DNA of 64,000 bases from Pollenia angustigena (lineage: Eukaryota; Arthropoda; Insecta; Diptera; Polleniidae): NCBI GenBank assembly GCA_930367215.1, contig OV884056.1, positions 90,159,285 through 90,223,284 of the forward strand, written 5' to 3'. This document shows, in pieces, positions 44,362 to 54,897 of the stretch; within the stretch, counting starts at the first letter, position 1, and every line of letters starts with the position of its first letter. The notes below the pieces were generated by a model. The model saw only the letters and a program-made list of their open reading frames with translations. It had not been told where the DNA came from and made no database searches. A program made the translations under genes and the position numbers.

Positions 44362-45807
44362 AGAATTTACGGTCTCCCAAAAATTCACAAAACAAATACT
44401 CCCCTTAGACCGATTGTATCGTCGATGAATGTCCCATGTTACCAACTCTCCAAATATATTGGCCAAATTCTCAAACATATTATTTCGGAAAAATATAATA
44501 TTAAAAACTCTGCAGAACTTAAAAAACAATTACAACATACATTTATCGCGGACAATGAAGTTCTCATATCATTTGATGTCGTGTCATTATTTACGAACAT
44601 CCCTGTGCATACTGCCATAAAAAACATAATGGGAAAATGGGAAACTATTAAAAAACAAACAAAAATCTCGAAGTCCACTTTTTTAAAAATACTTAAATTT
44701 TGTCTCACGGATAACAATTATTTCGTCTACGAAAATAAAATCTATAGCCAAATTTTTGGAATGCCAATGGGGAACCCACTTTCTCCTACCATAGCTGATG
44801 TAATACTGGACAGTTTACTCGACGAAGCAATAGCCGAATTAAAAAAGAAAAATATAAATTTAAAATACATAGTAAAATATGTAGATGACATATTAGCTAT
44901 AGTAAAACGGGACGACAAAGAAGAGATCCTAAGTGCTTTCAACGCATACCATCCAAAAATCCAGTTTACCACGGAAATTGAAGAAAATTTTAAAATTGCA
45001 TATTTGGATACATACATATATCGACACAATAGCTTAATTAAATTTGACTGGTATTCAAAGGAAACATCATCTGGTAGACTGATGAATTTTAATGCAACTC
45101 AACCAAAATACCAAATAATAAATACGGCAAAAAATTTCATTTTTAGGGTATTATATATTAGCGATGAAGAATTCCATGTTAAAAACATAAGGAAAATTAC
45201 AGCAATATTAATAAATAATAGCTTTCCAATTAAACTTATACACCAACTTATTGAAGAAACACAAAGAAAATTAAAAAACAACACAACTTCAAACAACACT
45301 GAAAATGATGACAAAGTTTTTTACAGTGTAAAGTTTATTCCTGGTTTAACGGACAACAGAAATATTAAAACAACGATAAACACACAAAACATATGTTACG
45401 CCTACAAACCACATACTACACTCAACTCTATTTTTTCCAAAATTAAAATGCCTGTAGAAAAACAACAACAAAACAACGTTGTGTACGAAATAGCATGCAA
45501 GGGAAATGACGAACAAAAATGTGATTTAATTTATATTGGCACAACAAAGAGAAATTTACAAACAAGAATGAGTGAACACAAAAATGACATAGAAAAACAT
45601 AAGGAATCAACAGCTTTGTCAAAACATATGATTTGCGAAAAACATAAACCTGACTTTGAGAGAATAAGAATATTAGACGTAGAAACAAAACAGAGAAAAC
45701 GTTTCACAATAGAAAGCTTACGTATACAACAAAATATTGACAGAACAATGAATTTAAAGGAAGACACGAATAATATAAGTTTTAGCTACAGAGTTGCAAT
45801 AAAATAG
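44362..45807 (+). CDS. Penelope-like polyprotein, reverse transcriptase plus GIY-YIG endonuclease (5' partial)
   Basis: The frame is open from 44362 (IYGLPKIHK, the conserved Penelope motif before the fingers) to TAG at 45805. Downstream motifs: SFDVVSLFTNIP (block A), GMPMGNPLSPTIADV (block B), KYVDDILAI (catalytic YVDD), then DWYSKETSSGRLMNFN. The C-terminal third holds a GIY-YIG nuclease: LIYIGTTKRNLQTRMSEHK, with downstream glutamate in FTIESLR. The element copies itself through target-primed reverse transcription using this nuclease. The uninterrupted 481-codon frame suggests recent insertion; the missing N-terminus makes it immobile by itself. A conventional start at ATG 44425 exists but is internal to the conserved domain, so it is not the real start. 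Confidence 0.9.
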   Translation, partial: RIYGLPKIHKTNTPLRPIVSSMNVPCYQLSKYIGQILKHIISEKYNIKNSAELKKQLQHTFIADNEVLISFDVVSLFTNIPVHTAIKNIMGKWETIKKQTKISKSTFLKILKFCLTDNNYFVYENKIYSQIFGMPMGNPLSPTIADVILDSLLDEAIAELKKKNINLKYIVKYVDDILAIVKRDDKEEILSAFNAYHPKIQFTTEIEENFKIAYLDTYIYRHNSLIKFDWYSKETSSGRLMNFNATQPKYQIINTAKNFIFRVLYISDEEFHVKNIRKITAILINNSFPIKLIHQLIEETQRKLKNNTTSNNTENDDKVFYSVKFIPGLTDNRNIKTTINTQNICYAYKPHTTLNSIFSKIKMPVEKQQQNNVVYEIACKGNDEQKCDLIYIGTTKRNLQTRMSEHKNDIEKHKESTALSKHMICEKHKPDFERIRILDVETKQRKRFTIESLRIQQNIDRTMNLKEDTNNISFSYRVAIK

Positions 45808-46012
45808 AAAAGATAAACTGTGATATTAATTTAAGTTGTGTGTTTAATTTAATTATATGTTAAATGTTTTATGTAAGCTGTGCAACATTCAATGTAAAAT
45901 TGAATGTGAAAAACTAACTAGTAATTGTAAGTTTATTTATTTTGTTGTTTTATAATTTTGTAATAATATATGTTTTTTTACAAAATAATTTAAAAAAAAT
46001 ATAAAATAGACA

Positions 46013-46052
46013 ACCCCTGAAGATGTCAACAAATAATTGACGAAACGTTGGG
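46013..46052 (+). ncRNA. Degenerate hammerhead-like core of Penelope element 1
   Basis: CTGAAGA, then a helix GTCAA..TTGAC with a 7-base loop, then GAAA. Same order as at 23571-23610, again with one extra U. Only the core is visible. Confidence 0.35.
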
Positions 46053-46444
46053 AGAAACATGTAAAAAAGGTTTTTTATTTACATTAATACATTAGGCCCA
46101 ATTAGCTTAACAAAAACTTATATATAATATTTAAACAACTTGGCCAAAAAAAATAACAAACATACTTTAAAAAGTGTGTTAAATTAATAGAAGGTTGCTT
46201 GCTATGTTTATTGTGCTGTCGTAATTAATCAGAAGAGACCAGAGCTGAGCGGCTGAGCCGCATCGCGTTAGTTCTTGTAGCCGTCGCCGTTGATGGTATA
46301 ATTTTATCCGGTTTACATCAAAATTTGACCTGCGGCTAGAAATTTTTGCAAGAAATCACTTGCGGCGTCAAATAAGATCGGCTTATGACTCTGCTGTTTG
46401 GTAAACAAACAAAATAAAATTTATTTCTTATTTGCGTCTGCAAA

Positions 46445-46459
46445 ATGGAAAATAGTCAG
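46445..46459 (+). other. Candidate first coding exon, very weak
   Basis: ATGGAAAATAGTCAG is directly followed by GTAAGA, a good splice donor, after a GC-richer leader (46230-46440). No downstream exon was identified, so this may be chance. Confidence 0.15.
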
Positions 46460-46670
46460 GTAAGATCCAATTGTATTTATTAATTCATGGAAAATAATTA
46501 AAAAATATTTTGATGTTCGTTAATAATTTATTTTTCATATTTGTTTTAAATCAGCTGATTTAAATTCAAAATAGCATGCTAAATTATGAGGGTGTGTTCA
46601 CAACAGTCGTATTTTTTCATGTTATTATTTTAAGACATATGACTTTATGACACCTTGTGAATGCCCCAAT

Positions 46671-47358
46671 TGTTACGAAAGTAACTTTAGTTAAGAATTA
46701 GTTGTAATTATTGGTTAAGGATTAGACTAATTTATGTGTTATTTTGTATTGATTAGTTTTTAAGTATTTGTTAGTTATTTTATTAGTTATAATTGTTATT
46801 CTATAAGCTATGCACACTTCTGGTGTAAAAATCAATGTACAGATGTAATGTTAAAATTGTTGTGCATAATTGTACTTCAAACCCACTGTAAATACTCGAA
46901 TGTTCGTTATTAAGTTATCTCAATTTATGGTAACGCCTAAAAGTATGCCTTAGTTTATGATGCCTAATAACTAAATTAATTCAGCCATATGGATAGTAAC
47001 TATAGATGAGTAAATAGTCGTTATGCGGCGAACTTTCTAGAGCCATCTCGACGTTACTAGTATCATCTACACGTCTGGGCTAGAGTATAAATACTTGCGG
47101 CGGCTAGCATAATGAGATCATTCTAAGTTCAGACTTTGTCAATAACGTATCACGCTGAGAAAATTATAGTTGGATGTGAATTAAAGCTAGAAATTACGGT
47201 TGTTAAAGTGACTAAGTACTAAATGAAGTTGTGTAAATTATAAACAGTGTTTAAAGTGTTGTGATTATTTAGTTTTATTTAAAGTTCAATAAATAACTCG
47301 AAACGGGTTATTATAAAGGAAATAAACCAAAACGTTATTGAAAGGCAGTAACGTAACA
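46671..47358 (+). mobile_element. Solo LTR, about 690 bp
   Basis: It begins TGTTACG and ends CGTAACA, the TG..CA ends of an LTR. It contains a TATA box, a probable initiator downstream and AATAAA signals near 47290 and 47322. No internal retrotransposon sequence flanks it. A target duplication was not found, so one edge may be off by a few bases. Confidence 0.65.
47086..47093 (+). promoter_or_regulatory. TATA box of solo LTR
   Basis: TATAAATA, followed 34 bases on by TCATTC, an insect-type initiator candidate, and then TCAGAC at 47129. Confidence 0.55.
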
Positions 47359-49529
47359 ATATATATATATATGTGTTTATTTAACACAAAAATTATTTCA
47401 AATGAAAAACCAACAATTAATACTTGGAACCATAGTATACAACCCTTAAACCAAATAGATCAGGGATGATAAATGAGAAAACCAATATCGTATCAACGAA
47501 CTTATAAAATCGTGCTTTTTCGACCCCAATAGTACTAAATCATCTATATATATAAAAATGATGTAAAAAATGTGTAGTTATTCATAAAATGAGAACGGTT
47601 GTGCCTATTTCTGTAAAACTTTTATAAGTTGTTCGTATTTTCGAGGAGAAGGTTTTTGGAAAATCCCTCCAGAAAAGTCGGAAAATTCTAAAACGGGGTT
47701 TTGTATGAAATTTTGTGTGAAATTATTTCTTAATGGCTTTCCAAATCAAACAATAGAAACTTCTTAGTGTAAATTATAGAAAATTGTGGAAAATGCGAAA
47801 TGCGGAAAATTGGAAAATCTCTCCGCAAAAGTCGGAAAATTGGAAATATCGAAAATTGATGTTCTTGTACGAAATTTTGTGTGAAAACATTTCTTAATGG
47901 CTTTCCAAATGAAAAAATAGAAAGTTCTCAGCCAAAATCCGATAGATGGCGGCATACGTTGACTTAGACTTTGCGCAATATGGCAGGTATCATTTTGGCA
48001 TTGTAATTTCCTACAGTTAATGCGCTATATTTCTTGCTGCAATTTATACGAGTTTTGTGTATTGTTAAACTGATTCCGGATTGTCGTTAATCACGCATTA
48101 TAACCATATACGGTAAAAGCATTACAATCAATTAAAATTCAGTGCAATATCTAGCAAAAAATCGAAAATAGATTTTTTGTATGGAATTTTGTGTGGACTT
48201 ATTCCTTAATGGCTTTTCAAATGATAAAATAGAAAATTCTTAGCGTGAAGCACTGAAAATTGCGGAAAAATATGAAAAAACTATATTTTTAATTTCCCTA
48301 ATTTCGTATTCAATTTATTGGGCCTCTTTTTTATCACAATATTTGATTGACAATTATGGAAATCATTGTGATGAAAAACGTTTTAAGCTCGATTATACGA
48401 ATTTTTTCGGTTCGGGTCTCTACTGATTACATTCAAAAAAATCACACAATGAAAATTTAAATATTTGTGTTGTATTATTACTCTAAAGTTTGTCTGGAGG
48501 CTTAAATTTGGACGAAATTGTTGGAAAAACATTTAGACTACATTTAGAGTTGACAAAAAATCAACCAATTGTGGTCGGGATTGTAAGAAAAGATAAACTC
48601 ACTGTTTATTGTTGTTGTTTTTGTTTAGGCTTTGATATTGTTACAAGTAAAACTGGGGGCTTATAATTCTTATTCGCTTAACAGTTTTATTTGTATAATA
48701 TCTTTAGTTTTTCTAAAATCGTTGGATAAGCAACCAGTGAAATGCGCGTAGGAATAGCATACCCCATCAACCATAAACTTCAGTTTGTTAATAGTATGAA
48801 ATGGGAATTTAGCACATTATAACGAAACCTTGATGAAAAATGTTAGGCATTCGGAGTAAAATAATATTGGAGTGGGCTCTTACTGTATCAAAATTCTAGT
48901 GATCAAAGATCTTGTTGACGAATATTTCAAAATATTATGAGTTCTTTCCAAAATAATCTTGAGAGGATGTCGTCTCTTTTACTAGAACTTTTGCAGAAAA
49001 TTTTTCAATACCATGAGAAAATTCACGCTTATATAGTAAATTTAGGATGTGGCATATGCAATCGTTGAATGAACAAGTGCAAAAATTTTTTCACAATGGC
49101 GGAATTCAGTTTTTGATGCAAATGGCCTTGCAAGAGGGCAAATGCAAAATATCATAGCAGTTTTGTTAAATCCAACAACAAAAAAACAGAGTTTCCGTTA
49201 AATTTTATAAAAAAGCTACGTAATTTTGTATTTGCGCAAGTCGATTTCCACCAAACACTTAACTCCGCTTATTATCATTGGACAGTAAGTTGCCATTTTA
49301 TATCAATTAACAATGGGATTGCAAAATTAGGAAATAGTACCAAATAAGTCACGGGGGTACCAGTGACCAGTACAATTGTACCAACTAAATCATAATTTAT
49401 AAAAATAAAAAAAATCATCATTTGGCAAAAAAAAATCTTTAAATAGTATTTTTGTCAAAAAATAATCAAAAATATGATAAAGTCATTATTCTGGCAACAC
49501 TGTTTATATATTATATTCAAACAAAAGAA
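47359..49529. other. Intergenic stretch with decayed direct repeats
   Basis: Segments with TTGTGTGAAAxxATTTCTTAATGGCTTTCCAAAT recur at about 47710, 47877 and 48188, with AAAATCGGAAAATTxxxAAA phrases between them: three imperfect direct repeats of a non-coding unit. The rest shows no gene. Confidence 0.5.
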
Positions 49530-49965
49530 AACAAAGTTTTGTCAAATTAAACTTTGTGTGTCTAAGTCCCAATTTACAACTGAAATTGAAAGGCAGACAT
49601 TTTTCTTTTTCTCTTTTGAACTTGCCTAAACCTTTCGCAATCGCGAAATTAATAGACAGACAGAAATTATTGTTTTCCTTTTTTCGTTCTTTTTCGCTGT
49701 TGACGGAGATGAACATTTAACAGGCATTGATACTAAAATTACATTGGTATGAGAAAAATGATATGAAGCAACAACATGAAAATGGCGAAAAACGTAAAAA
49801 AGCAACAAAATTTCTAAAAGTGTCCAGTACAGATAGTCATGTACTACAAACTCTACCTCTACAACCCCTCGCAATCAAAATTCGTCTGTCTGCCTTTCAC
49901 TTGCCACGTTGTAAATGGGGACTAAACACGAAAGTTTACTTTGTCAAAGTAAATTTTGCCTGTCT
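49530..49965. mobile_element. TIR element, about 430 bp
   Basis: Long imperfect arms: left TTTGTCAAATTAAACTTTGTG..AGTCCCAATTTACAAC; right is the inverse. AAGGCAGAC is an inner matched block. Confidence 0.6.
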
Positions 49966-49978
49966 AAAAGGGGACTAG

Positions 49979-50111
49979 CTGCCTGTTTGTAGAACGCGAG
50001 CGCAAAAGTGACTCGTTCAACTTACATTTAAAACAAAATTTCAAAATTTGTTTTTGTTTTAAATGCAAGTTAAGCGAGTCACTTTTGTGCTCGCGTTCTA
50101 CAAACAGGCAG
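49979..50111. repeat. Nearly perfect foldback, 133 bp
   Basis: Arms of about 60 bp beginning CTGCCTGTTTGTAGAACGCG pair almost completely around a small loop. One arm alone recurs near 38424-38510. Confidence 0.75.
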
Positions 50112-50122
50112 TAAGTAACATA

Positions 50123-50298
50123 CAGTCTACAACTGACATGAAATGTTTAACATTACCACTAAAATGATGTTAGTGTTAAGTATAGACTCATCATGTTAGA
50201 GGTTTTCTCATGTTATAACACGGTTGTTAATGCAAATGTTTTAACAACGCTTTTATAACATCATGTTATAACAGCAAATCATGTCAGTTGTAGACGGG
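50123..50298. mobile_element. Small MITE, about 175 bp
   Basis: CAGTCTACAACTGACATGA on the left faces TCATGTCAGTTGTAGACGGG on the right. Inner repeats of CATGTTA/TAACATG add palindromes. Confidence 0.6.
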
Positions 50299-50802
50299 GA
50301 GTAACAAAACATAAACAGTGTTGCAAACATAGAGCGTCAAGTTAACAAACATATATTTCAGTAGCACAAGTGCTGGAACTTTTAATTATTTTTATATTTG
50401 GAAAATTATGTTATTTTTTAATACCGAAACGGTATAGGTATACCGCTATCTTATGCAAAAAAAATAATTTCGGCATTGATATCAATACCGGTATTCAATT
50501 TAAACGGAATTTTTATCGATATCGGTTGCCAACCTTGAAAAATACACACATTTATATATTACTAGCACTATTGCCAACTTTTTTTGAGCATTTCCCGCCA
50601 AATCGGACGTCAAAACCGCTAGAAACCGCTAAATATTTAATTTAGCGGGAATTTTTTTAAAACTACCGCTAAAACCTAAACATTTTTTAAAGTTTTATAT
50701 AAATCAAGATATAGGCTGCTTTTTTAAAGGTATATGACTCTCAATTACGTTACATACTATGGTTTCCAACTTCCCTAGTCATTTTATTCTTAAAAGAAAA
50801 TA

Positions 50803-51600
50803 AGTTAGAGTTATATATTCATCTATGAGAATCTTTGATACCCTCCACCTACAGTTAGAATATTTCCGAAGTGGGTTTATATGGGACATATGGTAAATTA
50901 TGGGCTGATCTTATTATGATGTTATTATAATAGAACATAGATTGAAAGCTGTAGGGTTCTACGCGTTCTATAGCTTTTTTCGAGAGTATGCTTTATATGG
51001 GGCCTATGGTAAGTTAAGGATTGATCTGCACGATAGTTGACAGTGTAAGTTCCAGTCATATAAAACTGTGACAAACCAAAATTTAAAAAATAGCATTATT
51101 TTTTAGGGCTTTAGACGTTCTGTTTTCCAAGAGAAGGTTTTATATAGGGCCTATGGTAAAATATGGACTGATAATCACGAAAATTGACAGCGTGATTTCT
51201 AGCCATATTAAACTGTGGCTGACCAAATTTATTACAATAGCATTATTTGTTACGTTTTTAGGCACACTAGAGATTTTTTCCTATCGATAATTATGGACCG
51301 ATTTAACAGTATGATTTTTAGTCACATGGAACGAATTTGTGCATAATCTTATATCAATATGTGCATTCCGCCACTAGTTATGTTAGTTTTTAGGGTGGTT
51401 GTTCCACATTTTAATTTATAGCTCTTTTCCTACTGAACCGATTGTGCTGGACTGCAATCCCAAACTGCTTAGGTGAATTCTAAACAATTTGATGCCAATA
51501 TTTATATTCCCTTTTGAGTCGTTTGAAAGTGACAACAGACGCATAGACGGACGGAGATGCCTTAATGCGTGCTTAAAGTTGTGAATTGTTACATACAGGA
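50803..51600 (+). repeat. Dispersed repeat B, diverged copy
   Basis: AAGTTAGAG, then GAATCTTTGATACCCTCCACC, then four tandem units with GGGCCTATGGTAAATTATG phrases, as in the 31184 copy. The hairpin head has decayed and the 3' end is eroded. Confidence 0.6.
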
Positions 51601-51665
51601 TTAACAAAATACTAACTAAAAATCGAAAAAAATGTCATATACAATCTTCAGTTCATTAAAACTAT

Positions 51666-51865
51666 CAGGGGTGTTCTGGAAATCGAAAACGCAAAATGCA
51701 AGAATTTGGTAGTTTTTTAAAATAAACTTTTAATCAAATTTTTATAATTTTTGTTATGAAATTCTGTTTAATAGAGAAATATTTGTCATAAAATTCATTT
51801 ATCACAGAAATCTTATAAAAAACGACGTTTTAAATTCATGCGTTTTCGATTTCAAGAACACCCTG
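51666..51865. mobile_element. MITE of the CAGGGGTGTTCTGGAAATCG family, 200 bp
   Basis: The ends match the 22261 copy. TAT flanks both sides (51663-51665, 51866-51868). Confidence 0.75.
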
Positions 51866-53334
51866 TATAAAAGTAATTAAAACCGTGAACATAAACCAGA
51901 AGTTTTTAGCCAGAAAAACAAAAAGAAAAAGTAAAAAATCTGTAAATTTTTAATTTGAGAAAGGTTTTGTAGCGAAAATGAGCCGCTGAGAGTTCTTTGA
52001 AAATCGCTAGATTTCCCGCTTACCGCTAAAACGTATTTTTTCCCGCGATTGACATTTCAAAAACGCTAGATTTAGCGGGAAAATCTCTAAATTGGCAACA
52101 GTGATTACTAGCTTAACCCGGTGCGTTTCGCTACACTGCTTTAACCACTTTTTCAGTTGAGAGATATTTAATATATGCATCCTATGGAAGATATTTTCCC
52201 CCTGCGCCTACCCGCTTTATTTTTATTTTCAAAAGTGTAGTATACCATAAGAGTGACTTCTACAAAGTTTGAACATTCTCGCTATAAGATATCCGATTTA
52301 AGATATCCGATATTAAACATTGGCGTCCTATAGGGGGTAACACTTCCCCCACTGCTATTTTATTTAAATTTTGGGGATCCTACTACCAAAAGTTCAACAA
52401 ATTGCTTGACATGGCTCTTATTAATATTTCTATCAATGAGGGGTAGTGCTCCTCCTCTGGCTAACCCGCCCATTACATTGAAATTTATAGTTTACCATAA
52501 TAGTAGCTTTAACCACGTTTTAAGACTATCCCTTTAATAGTTCCTCAGTTGAGCGATATTTAATATATGGATCCTATGGGAGGTATTTCTCCCCCTACGC
52601 CTGTAACGTGGAAATAAAATACCCCAGTATTTTATTTTCACGTTCATATGAATTCAATTGTTTGTTAAGTTTACTTGTATTATGACTTATTATCATTTAA
52701 TATAATTATTATCTGGAAATAACAGTGAACGGCCCTATTGTAATTTCTGAGTACAAACAACACTGAACGCACCTATTGTAACAACAACATACACTCATAC
52801 TATTGCATACACTTGTTTAATAGGTTTTATTCTGAGAATTCTCATTTGGTTAATTTCTGAATTAGTAGGAATGACAAAGGTTTGGTTAGAGTCGGGGCGG
52901 TTCTCAGTAGATAAGAACCTGCCGCACAAGTCTCGGAAATTATAGCCCTGAATTTGTAAAACGCAACGCAATCCCAAAAATAACATTGAAAGCAAAAACA
53001 ATGTCAAAAATTTTTCAAAATTTTGTTGTTGCTTTCTACAGAAATACATATTGCGTTTAAAAATTATCAACGCCACAAGATATGCAGCGTTTAAAATTTA
53101 AAAATTCAATATTCATTTCAATAGAAAACAACAACAAAATTATGAAATATTTTCGATTTTGTTTTTGCTTTCAATATAATTTTTGGCGTTGCTTTTGCGT
53201 TTTACAAATTTAGGGTCTATATTTATAATTGATGCGCCGACTGATTTCACGATTGCGATTTCGGTTGATTTTTACAAATAACGAACGCCTGGGTTTGTTA
53301 TTGAATACATACTCACAGTGACTTCGGTCATCTG

Positions 53335-53560
53335 TTCCTACAGTGATTCAGTTCATCTGTTCCTACAGTGATTCAGTTCACCTGTTCCTACAGTGATTCA
53401 ATTCATCTGTTCCACAGTGATTCCGTTCATCTGTTCCTACAGTGATTCAGTTTACCTGTTCCTACAGTGATTCAGTTCATCTGTTCCTACAGTGATTCAG
53501 TTCATCTGTTCCTACAGTGATTCAGTTCACCTGTTCCTACAATGATTCAGTTCATCTGTT
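53335..53560 (+). repeat. 25-bp minisatellite, first part
   Basis: About ten copies of ATTCAGTTCATCTGTTCCTACAGTG in tandem with minor variation, starting with a variant CTTCGGTCA unit. Confidence 0.85.
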
Positions 53561-54163
53561 CAGGGCTGTCAGATATGGCGATTTCTCGCCAAACGTGGCG
53601 ATTTTGAAACGTGTTTGGCGGTGGGATTTCCTATTTGGCGACTGGCGACTTTTATGGCGATTTCTGATATAACTGGCGATTAACTTGGCTATTTTTACCA
53701 TTTATATTATTTCGGCAATTTTGTTTAACAACTTGTCATTTTTTTGTTATCATTACTAGTTTAAAAAACATTAATTTTATATTCAGTTACTATTTAATTC
53801 TAATAGTATGTATGTAATTCGAATAGTATGAAGGTCAAAACTCCAGTAATGAAATCGGTGAGGCTGAAGTGTACGATCTTATAGACTATTGTACTTAATT
53901 TAAGTTTTTAACTGAATACATATATGATCTCCATTTTATGTTATTTAAAAAAAAAATTTTTTTAATTACATTTTAAAAATAAATTTTTTCTAAGTTTTTG
54001 GCGATTTTTGACTGAAAAATTATACTAGCGTTTTTTGTATGCAAAATTTAATTTAAAAAAAAAAAAAATTTCACAAAAACTGAACAAAATCGACGTTTGG
54101 CGATTTTTGGCGATTTCTGGCATCCGGTTTGGAGATGGAGCTCAAAAAAATCTGACAACCCTG
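53561..54163. mobile_element. hAT MITE, 603 bp, inserted in the minisatellite
   Basis: The ends CAGGGCTGTCAGAT and complement of CAGGGTTGTCAGAT carry a perfect 8-bp duplication CATCTGTT (53553-53560, 54164-54171). The interior is rich in TTGGCGATTT repeats near both ends. Confidence 0.9.
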
Positions 54164-54243
54164 CATCTGTTCTACAGTGATTCAGTTCATCTGTTCCTAC
54201 AGTGATTCAGTTCATCTGTTCTTACAGTGACTTCGGTCGGCTG
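54164..54243 (+). repeat. 25-bp minisatellite, continuation
   Basis: Three further units after the MITE, ending with the ACTTCGGTC variant seen at the start of the array. Confidence 0.85.
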
Positions 54244-54449
54244 TACTTGTAGATTAGAATCATTGTTGTTCTATCGTAGAATCTAGCCTTAAGAAACCAG
54301 TACCAGTAGAATAGAATCGTTTTATAGAAATAAGTCTTAAGAAATATTGTACGTATTTAGAGAACTTCCGCACAGCCGGCTTCGGCTGACTGTTGTCAGA
54401 GCGACTCAACGGCGCACGCCAAAGGCCACCCGACGAAGAAGAGGAATTA

Positions 54450-54750
54450 AATAGCCGAGTACCCGAACCTGTTTAGATAGCCGATTACCCGAACCTGATC
54501 GTCTAGCCGATTACCCGAACCTGTTAAGATAGCCGGTTACCCGAACCTGATAAAGTAGCTGGTTACCCGAACCTGATCGTCTAGCCGATTACCCGAACCT
54601 GTTAAGATAGCTGGTTACCCGAACCTGATAAAATAGCCGATTACCCGAACCTGCTTACATAGCCGATTACCCAAATCTGCCTAGAAGGCCGATTACCCGA
54701 ACCTATCTAAAAGGGCGAATACCCGAACCTGTCTAAACCCCGATTTCCCG
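54450..54750 (+). repeat. 26-bp minisatellite
   Basis: About eleven tandem units of CCGATTACCCGAACCTG plus a variable 9-base linker ending TAG. Linkers alternate between TTAAGATAG, ATCGTCTAG and ATAAAxTAG, hinting at a higher-order repeat. Confidence 0.85.
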
Positions 54751-54897
54751 AAGCCGATGCGTCGCCCAGCCGATCCGACATTAGTCCTGCGACGTCCGAA
54801 GTTAACTTATGCCGAACATTCAATCTCCCGACGAGTTGAGCTCGTGTCCTGGCCGAATGATCCTATTTTATGTTTTCATATCTATCTTTCGTATTAA

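Larger units (their letters stand above)
44362..46070 (+). mobile_element. Penelope-like element 1, 5'-truncated
   Basis: The element begins mid-ORF at about 44362 and includes the whole reverse transcriptase and endonuclease end, then a 3' UTR of about 250 bp. The UTR ends in CTGAAGATGTC..GACGAAACGTTGGG, a tail typical of Penelope elements. Confidence 0.82.
50566..52103. mobile_element. hAT-type element, 1.54 kb, with nested insertions
   Basis: It has a perfect 8-bp duplication ATTACTAG (50558-50565, 52104-52111). The ends CACTATTGCCAA and complement of CACTGTTGCCAA are followed by multiple CCGCTAxA/TAGCGGGA phrases on both sides. Nested: repeat B (about 50803-51600) and the MITE at 51666-51865. 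Confidence 0.85.

Noticed and set aside
44425..44427. ATG as the true start of the Penelope protein
   Set aside because: Conserved PKIHK and LRPIVSS residues lie in frame upstream, so this methionine is internal to the domain.
44439..45767. Several minus-strand ORFs of 70-95 residues opposite the Penelope gene
   Set aside because: They are antisense shadows of the well-supported reverse transcriptase/endonuclease frame and have no recognisable domain.
53335..54243. CRISPR-like array of 25-bp repeats
   Set aside because: Units are directly tandem with no spacers, in a eukaryotic LTR; it is a minisatellite with a MITE insertion.
54450..54750. Possible coding repeat (26-bp units)
   Set aside because: The 26-bp period shifts frame every unit, so no continuous repeat protein is made.
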